A DNA stretch of 64,000 nt. It comes from Neurospora tetraspora (lineage: Eukaryota > Ascomycota > Sordariomycetes > Sordariales > Sordariaceae). The notes beneath the pieces are model-generated. The model did no database searches. It saw nothing but the letters and a program-made list of their open reading frames with translations, and was not told where the DNA came from. Shown here piece after piece: positions 11,521-21,632 of this stretch (the first letter of the stretch is position 1; each line of letters begins with the position of its first letter). The translations under genes were made by a program, and so were the position numbers. The stretch spans positions 1,612,001 to 1,676,000 of the forward strand of contig NW_026944386.1 of assembly GCF_033439725.1 (NCBI RefSeq). Reading direction: 5' to 3'.

Positions 11521-12722
11521 TTGACGTCCGGTCTTTCCAGTCTATGCCTCTAACGGCCCGCAACTTCGAGCTATTGATTGGTTGGAATTCACCCACGTGG
11601 GTACATGCCGAGAACTACATCTATTACTCGGGAAACAGCAAAACAGTCTTCCCATACTACAGGTAGGTGGGAGGGTTCAGTTCTCATCAAACAATTAGGG
11701 AAGGGGCCCTCGCGTCCTCTGAGATGTAGAAGGATCATTTTTAGAAGCTGAGGCGGCAAAATCCGGATGACGAGCGTTGCTCACATACACAGTAGACCAA
11801 AAAACTATCATTCACCCGTGGACTGATCAAGTAGTTCCCTCCCGGCCGGTGAAGGAACCAGGGACATATAAACACCCCTTTCGGGGCCTCAGTTCAACAA
11901 CCCATCGCTGGTAAATACTAGTAGCCCCGTGGTGTAACGGCAGCACAAGTGTAATTAAGCGAAGCCTAAGTCGAGGTAAGGCAGGTGAGAGCCGAAAAGC
12001 AGGTCCCAGGTTTGACTCCGGGCAATGGCATCCCAGCATTTACCAGCACATTTTGCCGTTTTGTTTATCGAAATACAGTTTTGTTGTTTCCAGTGCGTTG
12101 TATGATGCCAGGTTCAGTTCAGTTCTGTTGGGAAGGAATTGTTGCGAAATATGTGTACAGTACATGAAGACGCCAATCGATATCGCCCCCGCGGGACCGA
12201 ACAGAGACCGGAACTGACACCAATAGGGAAGGAGCCACAGAAAAGAAGAAGGCGACGACGCCAAACAGGAACACCCAAAGAGGTGTACAGCTGAAGGACG
12301 AACAACGGGAAAGGAACATGTTGAGAACGAGATGGACTCGAAAAGATGCAGCGATGTGAAGGAAAGCATCGATGGTACAAGAGATAAAACAACACAAGAG
12401 GCAGGATTTTGATGCCCAAAATAAGCCAACAGCTCAGAAAAACCAGTCAAGAGGACCTCCATTTTCCCATAGTGGCCATCACAGCTTGAAGAGGTATCCC
12501 ATTCTCAGTTGAAAATAACGCAGTTGATAGACAGAAAGACACAACGCCAGTACTTAAGCCCAAGACATATAACCCGAGAATCCTGTCCCACCCATTACCC
12601 TGTTCCAGAACACCATCCCATACGATACTTGGTATGTTCCTGTCCCGTCCCAATTCCTCAGCGCATTTACCATTATTCATTCCATCCTCGTCACCCATAC
12701 AGCCCAGACAGCCCAGACTCCA
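11521..12722. other. Intergenic, with a tRNA-like relic
   Basis: No protein gene seen. Minus-strand frames at 12040-12462 are T-rich and hydrophobic but overlap one another and have no support. A tRNA-like sequence is listed separately at 11924-12025. The right part is the 3' flank of the gene ending at 12723. Confidence 0.4.
11924..12025 (+). other. tRNA-like relic
   Basis: A good D arm is visible (GTGT, loop AACGGCA, GCAC) preceded by AGCCCCGTG, and a T arm at 12004-12021 with loop TTTGACT, where a working tRNA has TTCGANT. The two acceptor strands do not pair, and the middle is about 60 nt with no clear anticodon arm. This is best read as a decayed tRNA gene, possibly once with an intron. 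The C-to-T change in the T loop would fit RIP, but one change proves little. Confidence 0.25.
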
Positions 12723-14192
12723 TCATGCCCTCTCCTCCCCTTCGACATCTTCATCTACATTACCAACCCCACCACTGATCCTCCTCTCCCTGTCCCTATC
12801 CCTCGGACTGGCCAACGGACTGGGTGACGCCGCAGCCGTGAGCCCAACCAAGCTCCCCGACGACGCAACCCCATTCATTGGTGCAGCAGTTAACCCTCCA
12901 CCAATACTGCCATTGATACTCTCAGCCCTACCATGTCCTAACAGCCCACTCCTCACACTAGCCGCATCTCCTCCAGTACCCGGCCCGCCGATGGCCTGCT
13001 TCGAATAGAAGCTGTTCCTGTCGCTGGCTAGATATCCTGTAGTAGAAGAGTAGATGCTTGTGCGATCGTTGGCCAAGCCGTTGGGTCCACGGTATAGACC
13101 ACCGGGCGTGGTGGCGCCGGTCATGCCGCCAGTTGTGCCGCCTTCCATGTTGGAACTGAGGACGCTGAGAGGGAGAGACTCGCGGCTGCCTCCAAAGAGA
13201 GAAGAGGGCGCGAGAGCACGGACCGAGGCGTCAGTGTCGAAGGAGCGGCGACGGCGGCGCTTGGAGGAGGATGCGAGTGTTAGGATGGAGGCGTTGTCGG
13301 TCAGCAGGTTGTTCGCCGTGGCGGTATGGTAGGTAGTCGGGTAGAAAGGCGAGTTCCCACCCTGACCGGAGGGTACAAGATGGGCTGGAATGGCGGAGAC
13401 GGGAGTGGCCGTCGTCGGGAAAGGTTGGTTGAAGTGGATTATTTGTGAGTTGGAGTGATGAGAGTGATGGTTGTGATGGTGGTGATTAGGGCTGTTGGAC
13501 GTGTTGGTGCTGTTCTGATTGGTGCTGTTCTGATTGTTGTTGTGCGTCGCAGCGGCACCATTGGGCATAAAGGATTGTATTGTCGTCAGGGTTGTAGTCA
13601 ACGAACGGACAGACGGCGCGGGGGACGAAAAGGTGCTATCATTGCCCCGACGGGAGTCGATATTTGCGGTACGAGTTGTGCCAGTGACCGAGGAGGCCCC
13701 GTAGGACGGCGCGGCCATAGAGCACGCGGTCTCATGATCGGTGACTACAGTTGGAGCTATAGTCGATCGACCTCCCATGGTGGGAGGTGGATGGCCGTCG
13801 GTCGACAACCTGACAGAGTCATCTGAAGGGTCTATGGATGTTGTGCTCGATGTTCTTGCGCTTCTTGTCGAGGATACCGAATAATGGCTGGTCGGCGGCG
13901 GGGTCAGGGCGATCTGGACGTGGTCCGAGTTGGAGCGGCCAACGGCTGCGTATGGGTTGTTGTCGGCTTGTTTCTTGAGGTTGTTTCGCTTGGAGCTGGC
14001 ATGTCGAACAGCATCGCCGGGCTTCATGCTCTTCAACTTTTTCATCAGCGACGAGAAGGGTCGTCGGCGACCAGTCCTCTCGGGACGATCTTCTCGGTCT
14101 GGCATAGGGTCAGCGACTGAATGAGGACCGAACTGGCTCAGCGGCGGAGCAGAATTGCTTCGATGGCGAAAGGCAGAGGCAAAGGAATGCAT
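12723..14192 (-). CDS. Low-complexity Ser/Asn/Gly-rich conserved fungal protein
   Basis: A single exon of 489 codons, starting at an ATG (MHSFASAFRHRSNSAPPL). The N-terminus is basic (SSLMKKLKSMKPGDAVRHAS), followed by Ser/Thr-rich sequence, an Asn/His-rich tract (about 215-245), and a compact block ILTLASSSKRRRRRSFDTD leading to SVRALAPSSLFGGSRESLPL (about 300-340), which resembles a block I recall in other Sordariomycete proteins. The C-terminus is Gly/Ser/Ala-rich with SPLASPRDRDRERR. No known fold or catalytic motif is visible. The protein is mostly disordered, with many Ser-Pro and RxxS sites that would suit kinase regulation (inference). It is transcribed divergently from MLH3, with 1.6 kb between the starts. 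Confidence 0.75.
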   Translation of the reverse strand: MHSFASAFRHRSNSAPPLSQFGPHSVADPMPDREDRPERTGRRRPFSSLMKKLKSMKPGDAVRHASSKRNNLKKQADNNPYAAVGRSNSDHVQIALTPPPTSHYSVSSTRSARTSSTTSIDPSDDSVRLSTDGHPPPTMGGRSTIAPTVVTDHETACSMAAPSYGASSVTGTTRTANIDSRRGNDSTFSSPAPSVRSLTTTLTTIQSFMPNGAAATHNNNQNSTNQNSTNTSNSPNHHHHNHHSHHSNSQIIHFNQPFPTTATPVSAIPAHLVPSGQGGNSPFYPTTYHTATANNLLTDNASILTLASSSKRRRRRSFDTDASVRALAPSSLFGGSRESLPLSVLSSNMEGGTTGGMTGATTPGGLYRGPNGLANDRTSIYSSTTGYLASDRNSFYSKQAIGGPGTGGDAASVRSGLLGHGRAESINGSIGGGLTAAPMNGVASSGSLVGLTAAASPSPLASPRDRDRERRISGGVGNVDEDVEGEERA

Positions 14193-15804
14193 GTTGGACG
14201 AGGGACGGTGTAATGGATGGGAGCGAGAGAAGAGGATGTGCGAGGAGTGGACGGCTGATAAGAAGTAGGTAGGTAGCGCAAAGATTGGACAAGGTTTCAG
14301 ATGAGAGAATCAGTACCGTGGTGACAAGATGTAGCCGTCTCGGTCATGGTGGTTGTAGTAGAGGAAAAGTAGGTAGCCGGAGCAGGACTTGGAGAAGACG
14401 GTTTGTCGAATTACACGGGCGCGGTAGGGTCGACGTCGATATCAGCGGATATGGATATGGATCCGTGCGGTAGTGCGGTAGTGCGGTCGCAAAGCAAGGG
14501 TCGTCGTGCAGTGGCAGTGGCAGACAGAAGGTCAAGCAGTCGTCAAATCGTCAGTCGCGGGTCGGGGGATTCTGGATGTTTGGGTCTAGCGTGTAGATCA
14601 AAATTGATGGTCGCCAGAGAGAAAGAAGGTAGGGCGCGTGTTGGATGGGCGACGATCGCAACGGCCAGCGAGTTTCCCCTGCTTCTAGTTGTGGTTGCGG
14701 TATCCGAACGGTACCACTTCCCTAACGGCTTCTGCACAGACTGCACTGGTCCTTGGGGCAGATTACACGGTGGTCTGCAACGGCCAACGGTTTCACGTCC
14801 CTCTCGGCGACAGGAAGGGACGGACTGAAGGGGATATTGAGGAAGGAGATGGATGGATGGTGAACGTGAGATGGAAAGAGGACTGTCTTATCGAATGTCG
14901 ATGGAGTGTCGGTCGAGTCAGTTGCGAACGCCGCGTCAGTGCTTCTTCCAGGTCACTCGTCGGCAAGGATAGGATGCGATGCGATTCGATGGAGGTTGCT
15001 GATGGATTGACAGGTTCGCGATTTCTCAAAGACGACAAGATAAACAATTCGGCTGTATTGGCAATCGGAGGGATGGATTGTATCAATTCAACGAGCGACT
15101 CGAAGTATAAAAGCGGTCACAGGGTATGACGAAGACTGTGATCGATTCCTGGCTCTGGAAAGTACGACGAAGAGATGATGACAGGATCTGTGTCGCGTCT
15201 TTGTTCGACTTTTGGGACAGCCGGCATGGACTTTGGGTCGGCTGGGGTCCTGAATTGTGAAAGTTGCACTGCCATTTTCCAAGGCGACTGCGACGGCCAC
15301 GGTGACTGGACGATTCGAACAAAGACAGGATCCACCGAGCTCGGGCCTTTCCGATCTGTGGAGCCAATGTTTCGACCCCTGGGGTCCGTTGTGGAGCTCT
15401 TGCTCTCACGTGCCTTGCCAAGAAACAGGGCCATCAAGGTTCACTTGTCTCTTTTCGGGGCAGCCAATGCCAAGACAGAGAGCTTGACAAGCTTGACCTG
15501 ACGTCTTTTCTTCCTCTTTGCTTCAGTTCTGAATGGCTTCATTCAAGTTGCTTCAATTGCATCCTCTGCTTTGAATTGACAAGCCTTGATCACATTGACG
15601 CCTGCGCAATACCCCATCGCGCTTTTCATTATTATCCTCACGTTACTTCCATTTTATTCCTTTGCTGTTCCTCTTTGGCAGGTCCAGTCTTCTTAGAGCT
15701 CACCTTCCAGAGCTCAACAGTGTCTGTTTACATCGCCGACCACCCAGTCACCCGCCAAGACCTCCCCGACAAAAAGTCATGTTGAACTCACACCAACCAC
15801 CACC
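14193..15804. other. Divergent promoter region between the Ser-rich gene and MLH3
   Basis: 1.6 kb between divergent starts. It contains many short open frames but none with homology or splice continuity. Tandem GCGGTAGTGCGGTAGTGCGG lies near 14467 and repeated CAGTGGCAGTGGCAG near 14507. The length and the several ATGs on the minus strand suggest a long 5' leader with upstream ORFs for the gene at 12723-14192 (inference). Confidence 0.4.
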
Positions 15805-18758
15805 ATGTCAATCCAACCACTTCCTGGGGACGTTATCGCCCAGATCAAGTCTTCAGCTGTTATTACCTCCCTGAACGGCATCGTTGATGGCCTGCTCCGA
15901 AACTCACTCGACGCCGGTGCAACCAAGATCAACATTTCTATCGATTACAGCCGTGGAAACTGCTCTGTTGAGGACAATGGGCTCGGGATTCCTCCAGCCT
16001 GCTTCCGCGAAGATGGTGGTCTCGGCAAGCTTTACTACACCTCGCGATATCCGCCACACCCCGATTTCCATGGAAGACATGGCCAGTTCCTGGCTTCCTT
16101 AGCAGCTCTGTCTCTGCTTTCCATCTCATCTCATCACCATGAACACCGCTCACATAATTCAACAACAATTCACAACTCCCGAATTGTGGCCCGCAACACT
16201 CCTGCTCTACCCGAAGAGTGTGTCCTGGCCTTTCCCAGTGGAACGCGTGTTACTGTTCGCAACCTGTTCGGCTCCATGCCCGTCCGCGTAAAGCAGAGGG
16301 CCACCGAAGTTGAACGACTGGGCACGGCTAAGAGCCTTGACCAGCTCATTCATATCATCGTTTCGATTCTCCTTTCTTGGCCAAACGAGGCCACTCTATC
16401 CGTCCGAGACGCTGTTTCTCGACGTACTGTTACTCTTCGCACTTCCGGGATAACCAACCAGCTCCAAGACCGTCGGAACTCTGCTAATGAGCTGGTGCTG
16501 CGGACCTCCAGCCTTTTCGCCCAAGCTTCGCTGACTGAGGAACAAGACTCCAAGTCATGGGTTCCAGTTGGAGCCTCGGTACCTGGAGTTTCTGTGAACG
16601 GTTGCTTCTGCCTAGTGCCGGTTGCAACAAGGCGAGTGCAGTTCATGTCTTTAGGCATACGACCATTGTCAAACGAAAACGACTCCAACATCCTGTACGA
16701 GGAGGTCAATCGCGTGTTTGCAAATTCTGGGTTTGGCGTCATCGAAGAAGCGGCACTCAACGAAGGGCAGCCAAGGAGGAAAGAAGGGTTCACATTAAAA
16801 GAACTCAAGCCAAGAAAGGGCCTTGATCGATGGCCCATGTTCTTTCTTCGAATCACCATGGCTGGACAGGAGGGTTCCTTGAATGCTGATGACTTTCTAG
16901 ATGAAAGGCAGCAGGACCTCTCGATTATCACCGACCTTCTTCAGGTGATAGCCTACGAGTTCCTAAAGAAACACCAGTTCAGGCCCAAGTCTATTAATGC
17001 CTTCGACAGGCTCAAGTCGTCAAGGGGCTCATCAGCTGAGTCCGGTACTCTCGGGAGATCTGTCTCCCCGTCATCCTCACAGGCAACCTTCAGTCACAAC
17101 AAGAAGCATACACCCTCGGGGCTAGCGCGATCAACTTCTAGCAGCTCAAGGGCAAGCTCAAGCAACCGTCACATCGAAGAGGGCTCAGCATCCCCGTTTA
17201 CGTCGTGGTCACGCGTGAAGTCGGGATCCACGCATGAATTACAATCCAAAAACTTCTCTTCAAGTTCAGCCTTATCTACAGACAAGACCGTCAAATCTGC
17301 CAGCACATCTACGCAAGATGTGGAAATCGTTCCGTGGGCGCAAAACCCACTGTTTGACAGAGCGGGTAAGCTTATACGAAAGCCGTTCGAGGATGTCGAG
17401 CCACCTCCATCAAGCAATAACCACTTCGCGCCACGGGGACTGAGTCGACAGTCCAGTCTGCCCTCAAGCTTTGACAGTAGCAAGACGGACAACTATGTGG
17501 AGTGGGTAGATCCCACTACGAATACCAGAACACTCATAGATCCGCGGACAGGCTTCATGATTCGGCCCCATTCGGCCCCCGGAACGAGACCTCGAGACAC
17601 TCCAAAGCGACGCCCAAAGGGCTCACTAGCTCGAGCTGCTGTCCCAGCGTCAAAAAGTACCGCCTTCGAACCTGTCGAAGCTCCCATACCCCGTGTGCCC
17701 GAGTTGTATAAGTCCCTGGAACACGGCGCTCATCATAGCTGCAATCATCACTCTACGGGAGTTGTCAATCTGGAACCGGTCAACGGAGGGGCCTTGATGA
17801 CCCTACAGGGCCGAATCTCCAGAGATGCCCTGCGTACGGCAACTATCCTTGCACAGGTCGATAAAAAGTTCATCTTTGTTAAAATGGCTCCCACGGAAAC
17901 GGACAAAGTCTCCCCCAGCTCCGACGTTGACCGAAGCGTCCTGGTTCTGATCGATCAACACGCGGCTGACGAGCGAGTCCGCGTAGAATATTTGATGAAA
18001 TCTTATTTCACCATTGTCCACCGCTCAGGTGCCTCACAGTCGGACCAGATAACGGCCCAAACGCAGTCCCTACAACGCCCTCTCCGCTTCGACCTGTCCA
18101 AGCAAGACGGGAACCTTCTCGTCCGATACAAACCACACTTCGAATACTGGGGCATTTTCTACGAAGTCTTCACAGGCGAGGAACACTCGACGAGGTTCAC
18201 CGTGGAAGTACAGTCACTGCCACCCAGCATCTTGGAGCGGTGTCGGTTGGAGCCGCGAGTGCTGGTCGAGCTGCTTCGAAAGGAGATATGGAGGCTGAAT
18301 GACAACCCCGGCTTGGGCTTGTCCTTGAATCGTGCAGCTGGCGGTGGCCAGATAGAGGGAGAACGTGACTGGGTTGCTAGGTTCCATGATTGCCCGGAGG
18401 GTATCTTGGAGTTGTTGAATTCTAGGTCCTGTAGAAGTGAGTTGGTACGCTCTTTGTCTTCTCTGACTAGAGTTACGATGCTAACAAGTCAGGTGCTATC
18501 ATGTTCAACGACGAACTGTCTCTGGAGGAATGCAGCAGCTTGGTCTTGCAGCTGGCCGATTGCGCTTTCCCGTTTCAGTGCGCGCATGGGCGACCATCCA
18601 TGGTTCCGCTTCTCGATCTGGGTGCTGGGTTAGTCCGAGCAAGCTCGGATTTAACTCTTCCAGACGATTTCGATAGGACCCGCACCGAGGACAAAGGCAA
18701 GAACAACTTGTGGTCTGAATTGAGTAGCTGGAGGCGGGATAAGATCAAAGGCCGTTGA
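15805..18758 (+). CDS. MLH3: DNA mismatch repair / meiotic crossover protein MLH3 (MutL homolog)
   Basis: Two exons (15805-18436, 18493-18758; donor GTGAGT, branch TGCTAAC) give 965 residues. MLH3 pairs with MLH1 and nicks DNA in mismatch repair and in meiotic crossover formation. The N-terminal GHKL ATPase is present: [16 protein letters not shown] (about 30-45), VEDNGLGI, and [13 protein letters not shown]. The endonuclease metal motif is intact: D717-Q-H-A-x2-E723-x4-E728 ([12 protein letters not shown]). The end carries SCRSAIMFND and [11 protein letters not shown], standard for MLH3. A long Ser-rich linker (about 400-600) joins the domains. In the first ATPase motif the catalytic Glu of bacterial MutL (Glu29) is replaced by Gly29, while Asn33 is kept. 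An upstream ATG at 15779 opens a very short frame; the chosen start begins the conserved domain. Confidence 0.92.
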
Positions 18759-19638
18759 GGTTGACAAACTCGATATGGTCACGTCTCGATATCATTCAAG
18801 TTTCGGGTCGGTAGCGAGCAGTGAGCACAATCAGATAGTAGCTGGGCGTTCTTGGGATTGTGTGCAAACCGGGAAGATGACATTCCAGACGCAATGCTGT
18901 CTTGGCATGAGTTGATGATTTGATACCGCTTCGGTTGGCGGCCGCAAAAGATACAGGATGACGGCTGGACGGAAAGTGCGATTGAGGACTCGGACTTGAG
19001 ATCAAGAGGGGTCAGGCTCTGGCGCTTCTTATGTCTTCGCATGTCAAAATTCCCCTCACAAAGTCCGAGGCTATGCATCATCACTCCACAGCTTTCCGGC
19101 ACCTGTAATCAGCCCTACATCCCGTTTCGGCTAGCGAGTGAAATCTCTTCGCGTAAGCAGCCATGCATTCACAGTTACTTTCATGATATGACGGTGGGCC
19201 ATGTCTACGAAAAAGATTTGGCGGAGCGGTGTCTTCCAAGACTTCGCGCAATAACCAGGCTGCTTGTGTAACAGGTTTTATGCCGTGAAACATGGAATTG
19301 CAAGCCGCATTCCAATGAAATATCCAGTCACATGAAGCAACTCCGAGGCGGGCGGGTACCGAGTAAGATTTTCCCCATGTTTGGTGCTGATTCTACATAT
19401 TACTCGTCAGGTCTACAAAACCGACCGTCGGACTAGTGGCGATCCCTAGACGTACATCTATCTACCCCGCTGTCGAGACAAAGCACACGTCTTAGTAAAC
19501 GGAGACGGCACAAGTTCAAGAAGTGCATCAGTATAAGGAGCTTCTGTCCCCTTGTCCAACGGTGCTCAAGCCTCCTTCGTCAATTCGACTTCCAAACATC
19601 AAAAAGGGCATGCTGATGCTGCCCACTTCAACATCATC
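18759..19638. other. Intergenic, with an upstream ORF next to the oxygenase start
   Basis: The 3' flank of MLH3 and the promoter of the MpaB-type gene. A 91-codon plus frame at 18996-19271 and overlapping minus frames have no recognisable content. The upstream ORF is listed separately. Confidence 0.4.
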
Positions 19639-19642
19639 ATGA
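19610..19642 (+). promoter_or_regulatory. 10-codon upstream ORF overlapping the oxygenase start codon
   Basis: ATG at 19610 opens MLMLPTSTSS and stops at TGA 19640-19642. The stop shares three bases with the main ATG at 19639-19641 (ATGA). Ribosomes reading the upstream ORF would terminate on the main start, the arrangement expected for coupled reinitiation or for repression of the main frame. Whether the leader reaches this far upstream is not shown by sequence alone. Confidence 0.45.
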
Positions 19643-21096
19643 ACGTCACGACACCATCACCACCCGATGGTCTCCTCTCAACCATCATGCCCTCCCTACC
19701 TCTATCGAGCGTCGGCATCAACTGCAGCTGGACCACCATCCTCACCATCCTCATCCCCTCCTACCTGCTCCTCATCCGACACCTCCGCTTCCAGCGTCTA
19801 CACTCCTACCGCACCCGCTTCCCGCAATACTTCCTCCCCGACGGCTCCCCCGCCAATCTTGCCAAAATGACGCTCCAAGACGCCCACCAAATCCTCATAA
19901 ATATCTCCCAGCGCGAGTTTCCCTACCTCTACCAACGCTCGCTCTTCTTCGCCCTCTTCAAAACCTACGCCATCCCCTCCATTTCCAGTCTTCTCCTCGC
20001 CACAGGCCAACTCTCCTCGAACAAAACCGCCTCCAAACGAGCAACCGACACCGAAATATTAATAATGGAAATCGTCATCAACCCGCCCTGGGAGAAGAGG
20101 GGGCTGGAGGCGCTGGCGAGAATGAATTGGTTGCATGGCCGGTGGCAGAAGGCGGGACGGATCAGGGACGGGGATCTGTTGTATACGCTGAGCATGTTTG
20201 CGCTGGAACCCGAGAGGTGGATTGGGAGGTGGGAGTGGAGGGGGGTGAGTCAGGTGGAGAGGTGTGCGGTGGGCGTGGTGTGGAGGGAGGTGGGGGGGTT
20301 GATGGGGATTGGGATGGAGGATTTGGAGAGGTTTGCGGAGAAGAATAAGGGGGAGGGAGAGAAGGGTGATGAGGAGGAGGAAGAGAGTGGACTGGAGTGG
20401 ATGGAAAAGATGGAACGGTTTAGTGAGTGGTATGAGGATACGGAGATGCAGTATGCGGAGAGTAACGAGGAGGTGGCGAGGCATACGGTTGATTTTTTGC
20501 TGTTGAGCCAACCGAGGATGTTGAGGGGGGTGGGCAAGGGGTTTATTGGGGTGTTAATGGGGAGGAGGTTGAGGGAGGCTATGAAGTGAGTATCTCTCTC
20601 GATCCGTTTTGTGATGACTGACAGACAGCTAACGAACTTCCACAGTTTCCCCGAACCGCCTCAATGGCAAGAAAAATCCCTAACCTGGATCCTCCTCTTC
20701 CGCCGCTGGGTCCTCCTCCACCTCAGCCCTCCCCGATTCGAGTGGATGGTTCTCCACAAACTTAACAAGGATGTCGACCCTGCCACCGGAAAGTATCACT
20801 TTAATGTATACGAACTTGACCCGTGGTATGTGAAGCCGACGTTTTGGAGCCGCTGGGGTCCCTCGGCTTTGTTGAGGCGCCTGTCCGGTGCGCCGGTTCC
20901 GGGCGATGGTGGTAGCAGGTACCAGCCGGAGGGGTATAGCATCAATGAGATTGGCCCCGAGAAATTGAAGGGACAAGGAAAGGAGGAAATTGAGGAGATG
21001 GTGAGGGATTTGGAGAGGAGGAGAATGGAGTTGTTGGCTAAGGGCGGTTGCACTGGTGGCGTTGGTGGGGGGAGGTGTCCTATGGGTCTTGCGTGA
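19639..21096 (+). CDS. MpaB/rubber-oxygenase-like ER-bound oxygenase (DUF2236 type)
   Basis: Two exons (19639-20585, 20646-21096; donor GTGAGT, acceptor CACAG, phase 2) give 465 residues. An N-terminal membrane segment (TTILTILIPSYLLLI, about residues 33-48) precedes a helical core with LFFALFKTYAIPSIS, TDTEILIMEI and LEALARMNWLHGRW, matching the fungal MpaB-type heme oxygenase family. MpaB cleaves a farnesyl side chain during mycophenolic acid synthesis; most family members have unknown substrates. His in MNWLHGRW is a candidate heme ligand (inference). No biosynthetic cluster surrounds it, so a housekeeping or lipid-related role is as likely as secondary metabolism. The start is the first in-frame ATG and overlaps the stop of an upstream ORF. 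The end is Gly-rich. Confidence 0.85.
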
Positions 21097-21632
21097 GGCT
21101 GTATAATGAGGTGCAAGGGCTACCTAGAAGATGTAAATATCAAGGCATATGGATGCAAGCCAATAGCCGGTGGGATTAAAGCTTTATAGAGGTACCGTAT
21201 CGTTTAAGTACTTATTGTGTAAATAACCCTAACCCGCCTTTTGGTTTGAGTTGCCCGCATCTGGACCTTTGGTCGAAGATGTATAAATCACGTAGTCACT
21301 ACAGCTTCCACTCAAGTTGTGAATGGTAATTAATAGCAAAGAAGTTATCTCTTTCAAAGGAGGCAAGAACGTTTTAATCGTAGGGATAGAAAGACAGAGC
21401 AGTTGCAATCGTTTGAGAGGGCAATGTGATGGCGCTAGAATGAGCAGGGTCGATACAGGCCAACCCTAACCCTAAATTGACGTCCGAACTGACCACTTTT
21501 CCCGTGGGATGCGCGGTGACCTTTGTCGGAACATCAATTGAGTCTGGTGACCTCCGACTTATCTGGCCTGCAATATCTCGAGGACCACCACTTGCGCCAT
21601 CATCCGAGGATTGCTTCACAGGACCCTCCATC
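21097..21632. other. Intergenic, promoter of the Zn2Cys6 regulator
   Basis: Contains two telomere-like CCCTAA repeats: AACCCTAACCC at about 21224-21234 and CAACCCTAACCCTAA at about 21461-21475. The codon phase of the regulator stays open upstream of its ATG without another ATG. No other gene was seen. Confidence 0.45.
21461..21475. promoter_or_regulatory. Telobox-like double CCCTAA motif
   Basis: Two tandem CCCTAA units about 160 bp upstream of the regulator's ATG. In yeasts and plants such teloboxes bind Myb-type telomere-repeat factors (Tbf1/Teb1-like) in promoters. A similar double motif lies 65 bp upstream of the F-box gene at 48569-48581, which supports a promoter role over chance. Confidence 0.35.

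Noticed and set aside
12040-12462. Hydrophobic minus-strand frames suggesting a membrane protein
   Set aside because: Three frames are open at once over T-rich DNA, which explains the hydrophobicity.
21224-21475. Possible telomere or chromosome end
   Set aside because: Only one or two CCCTAA units are present and genes continue on both sides.
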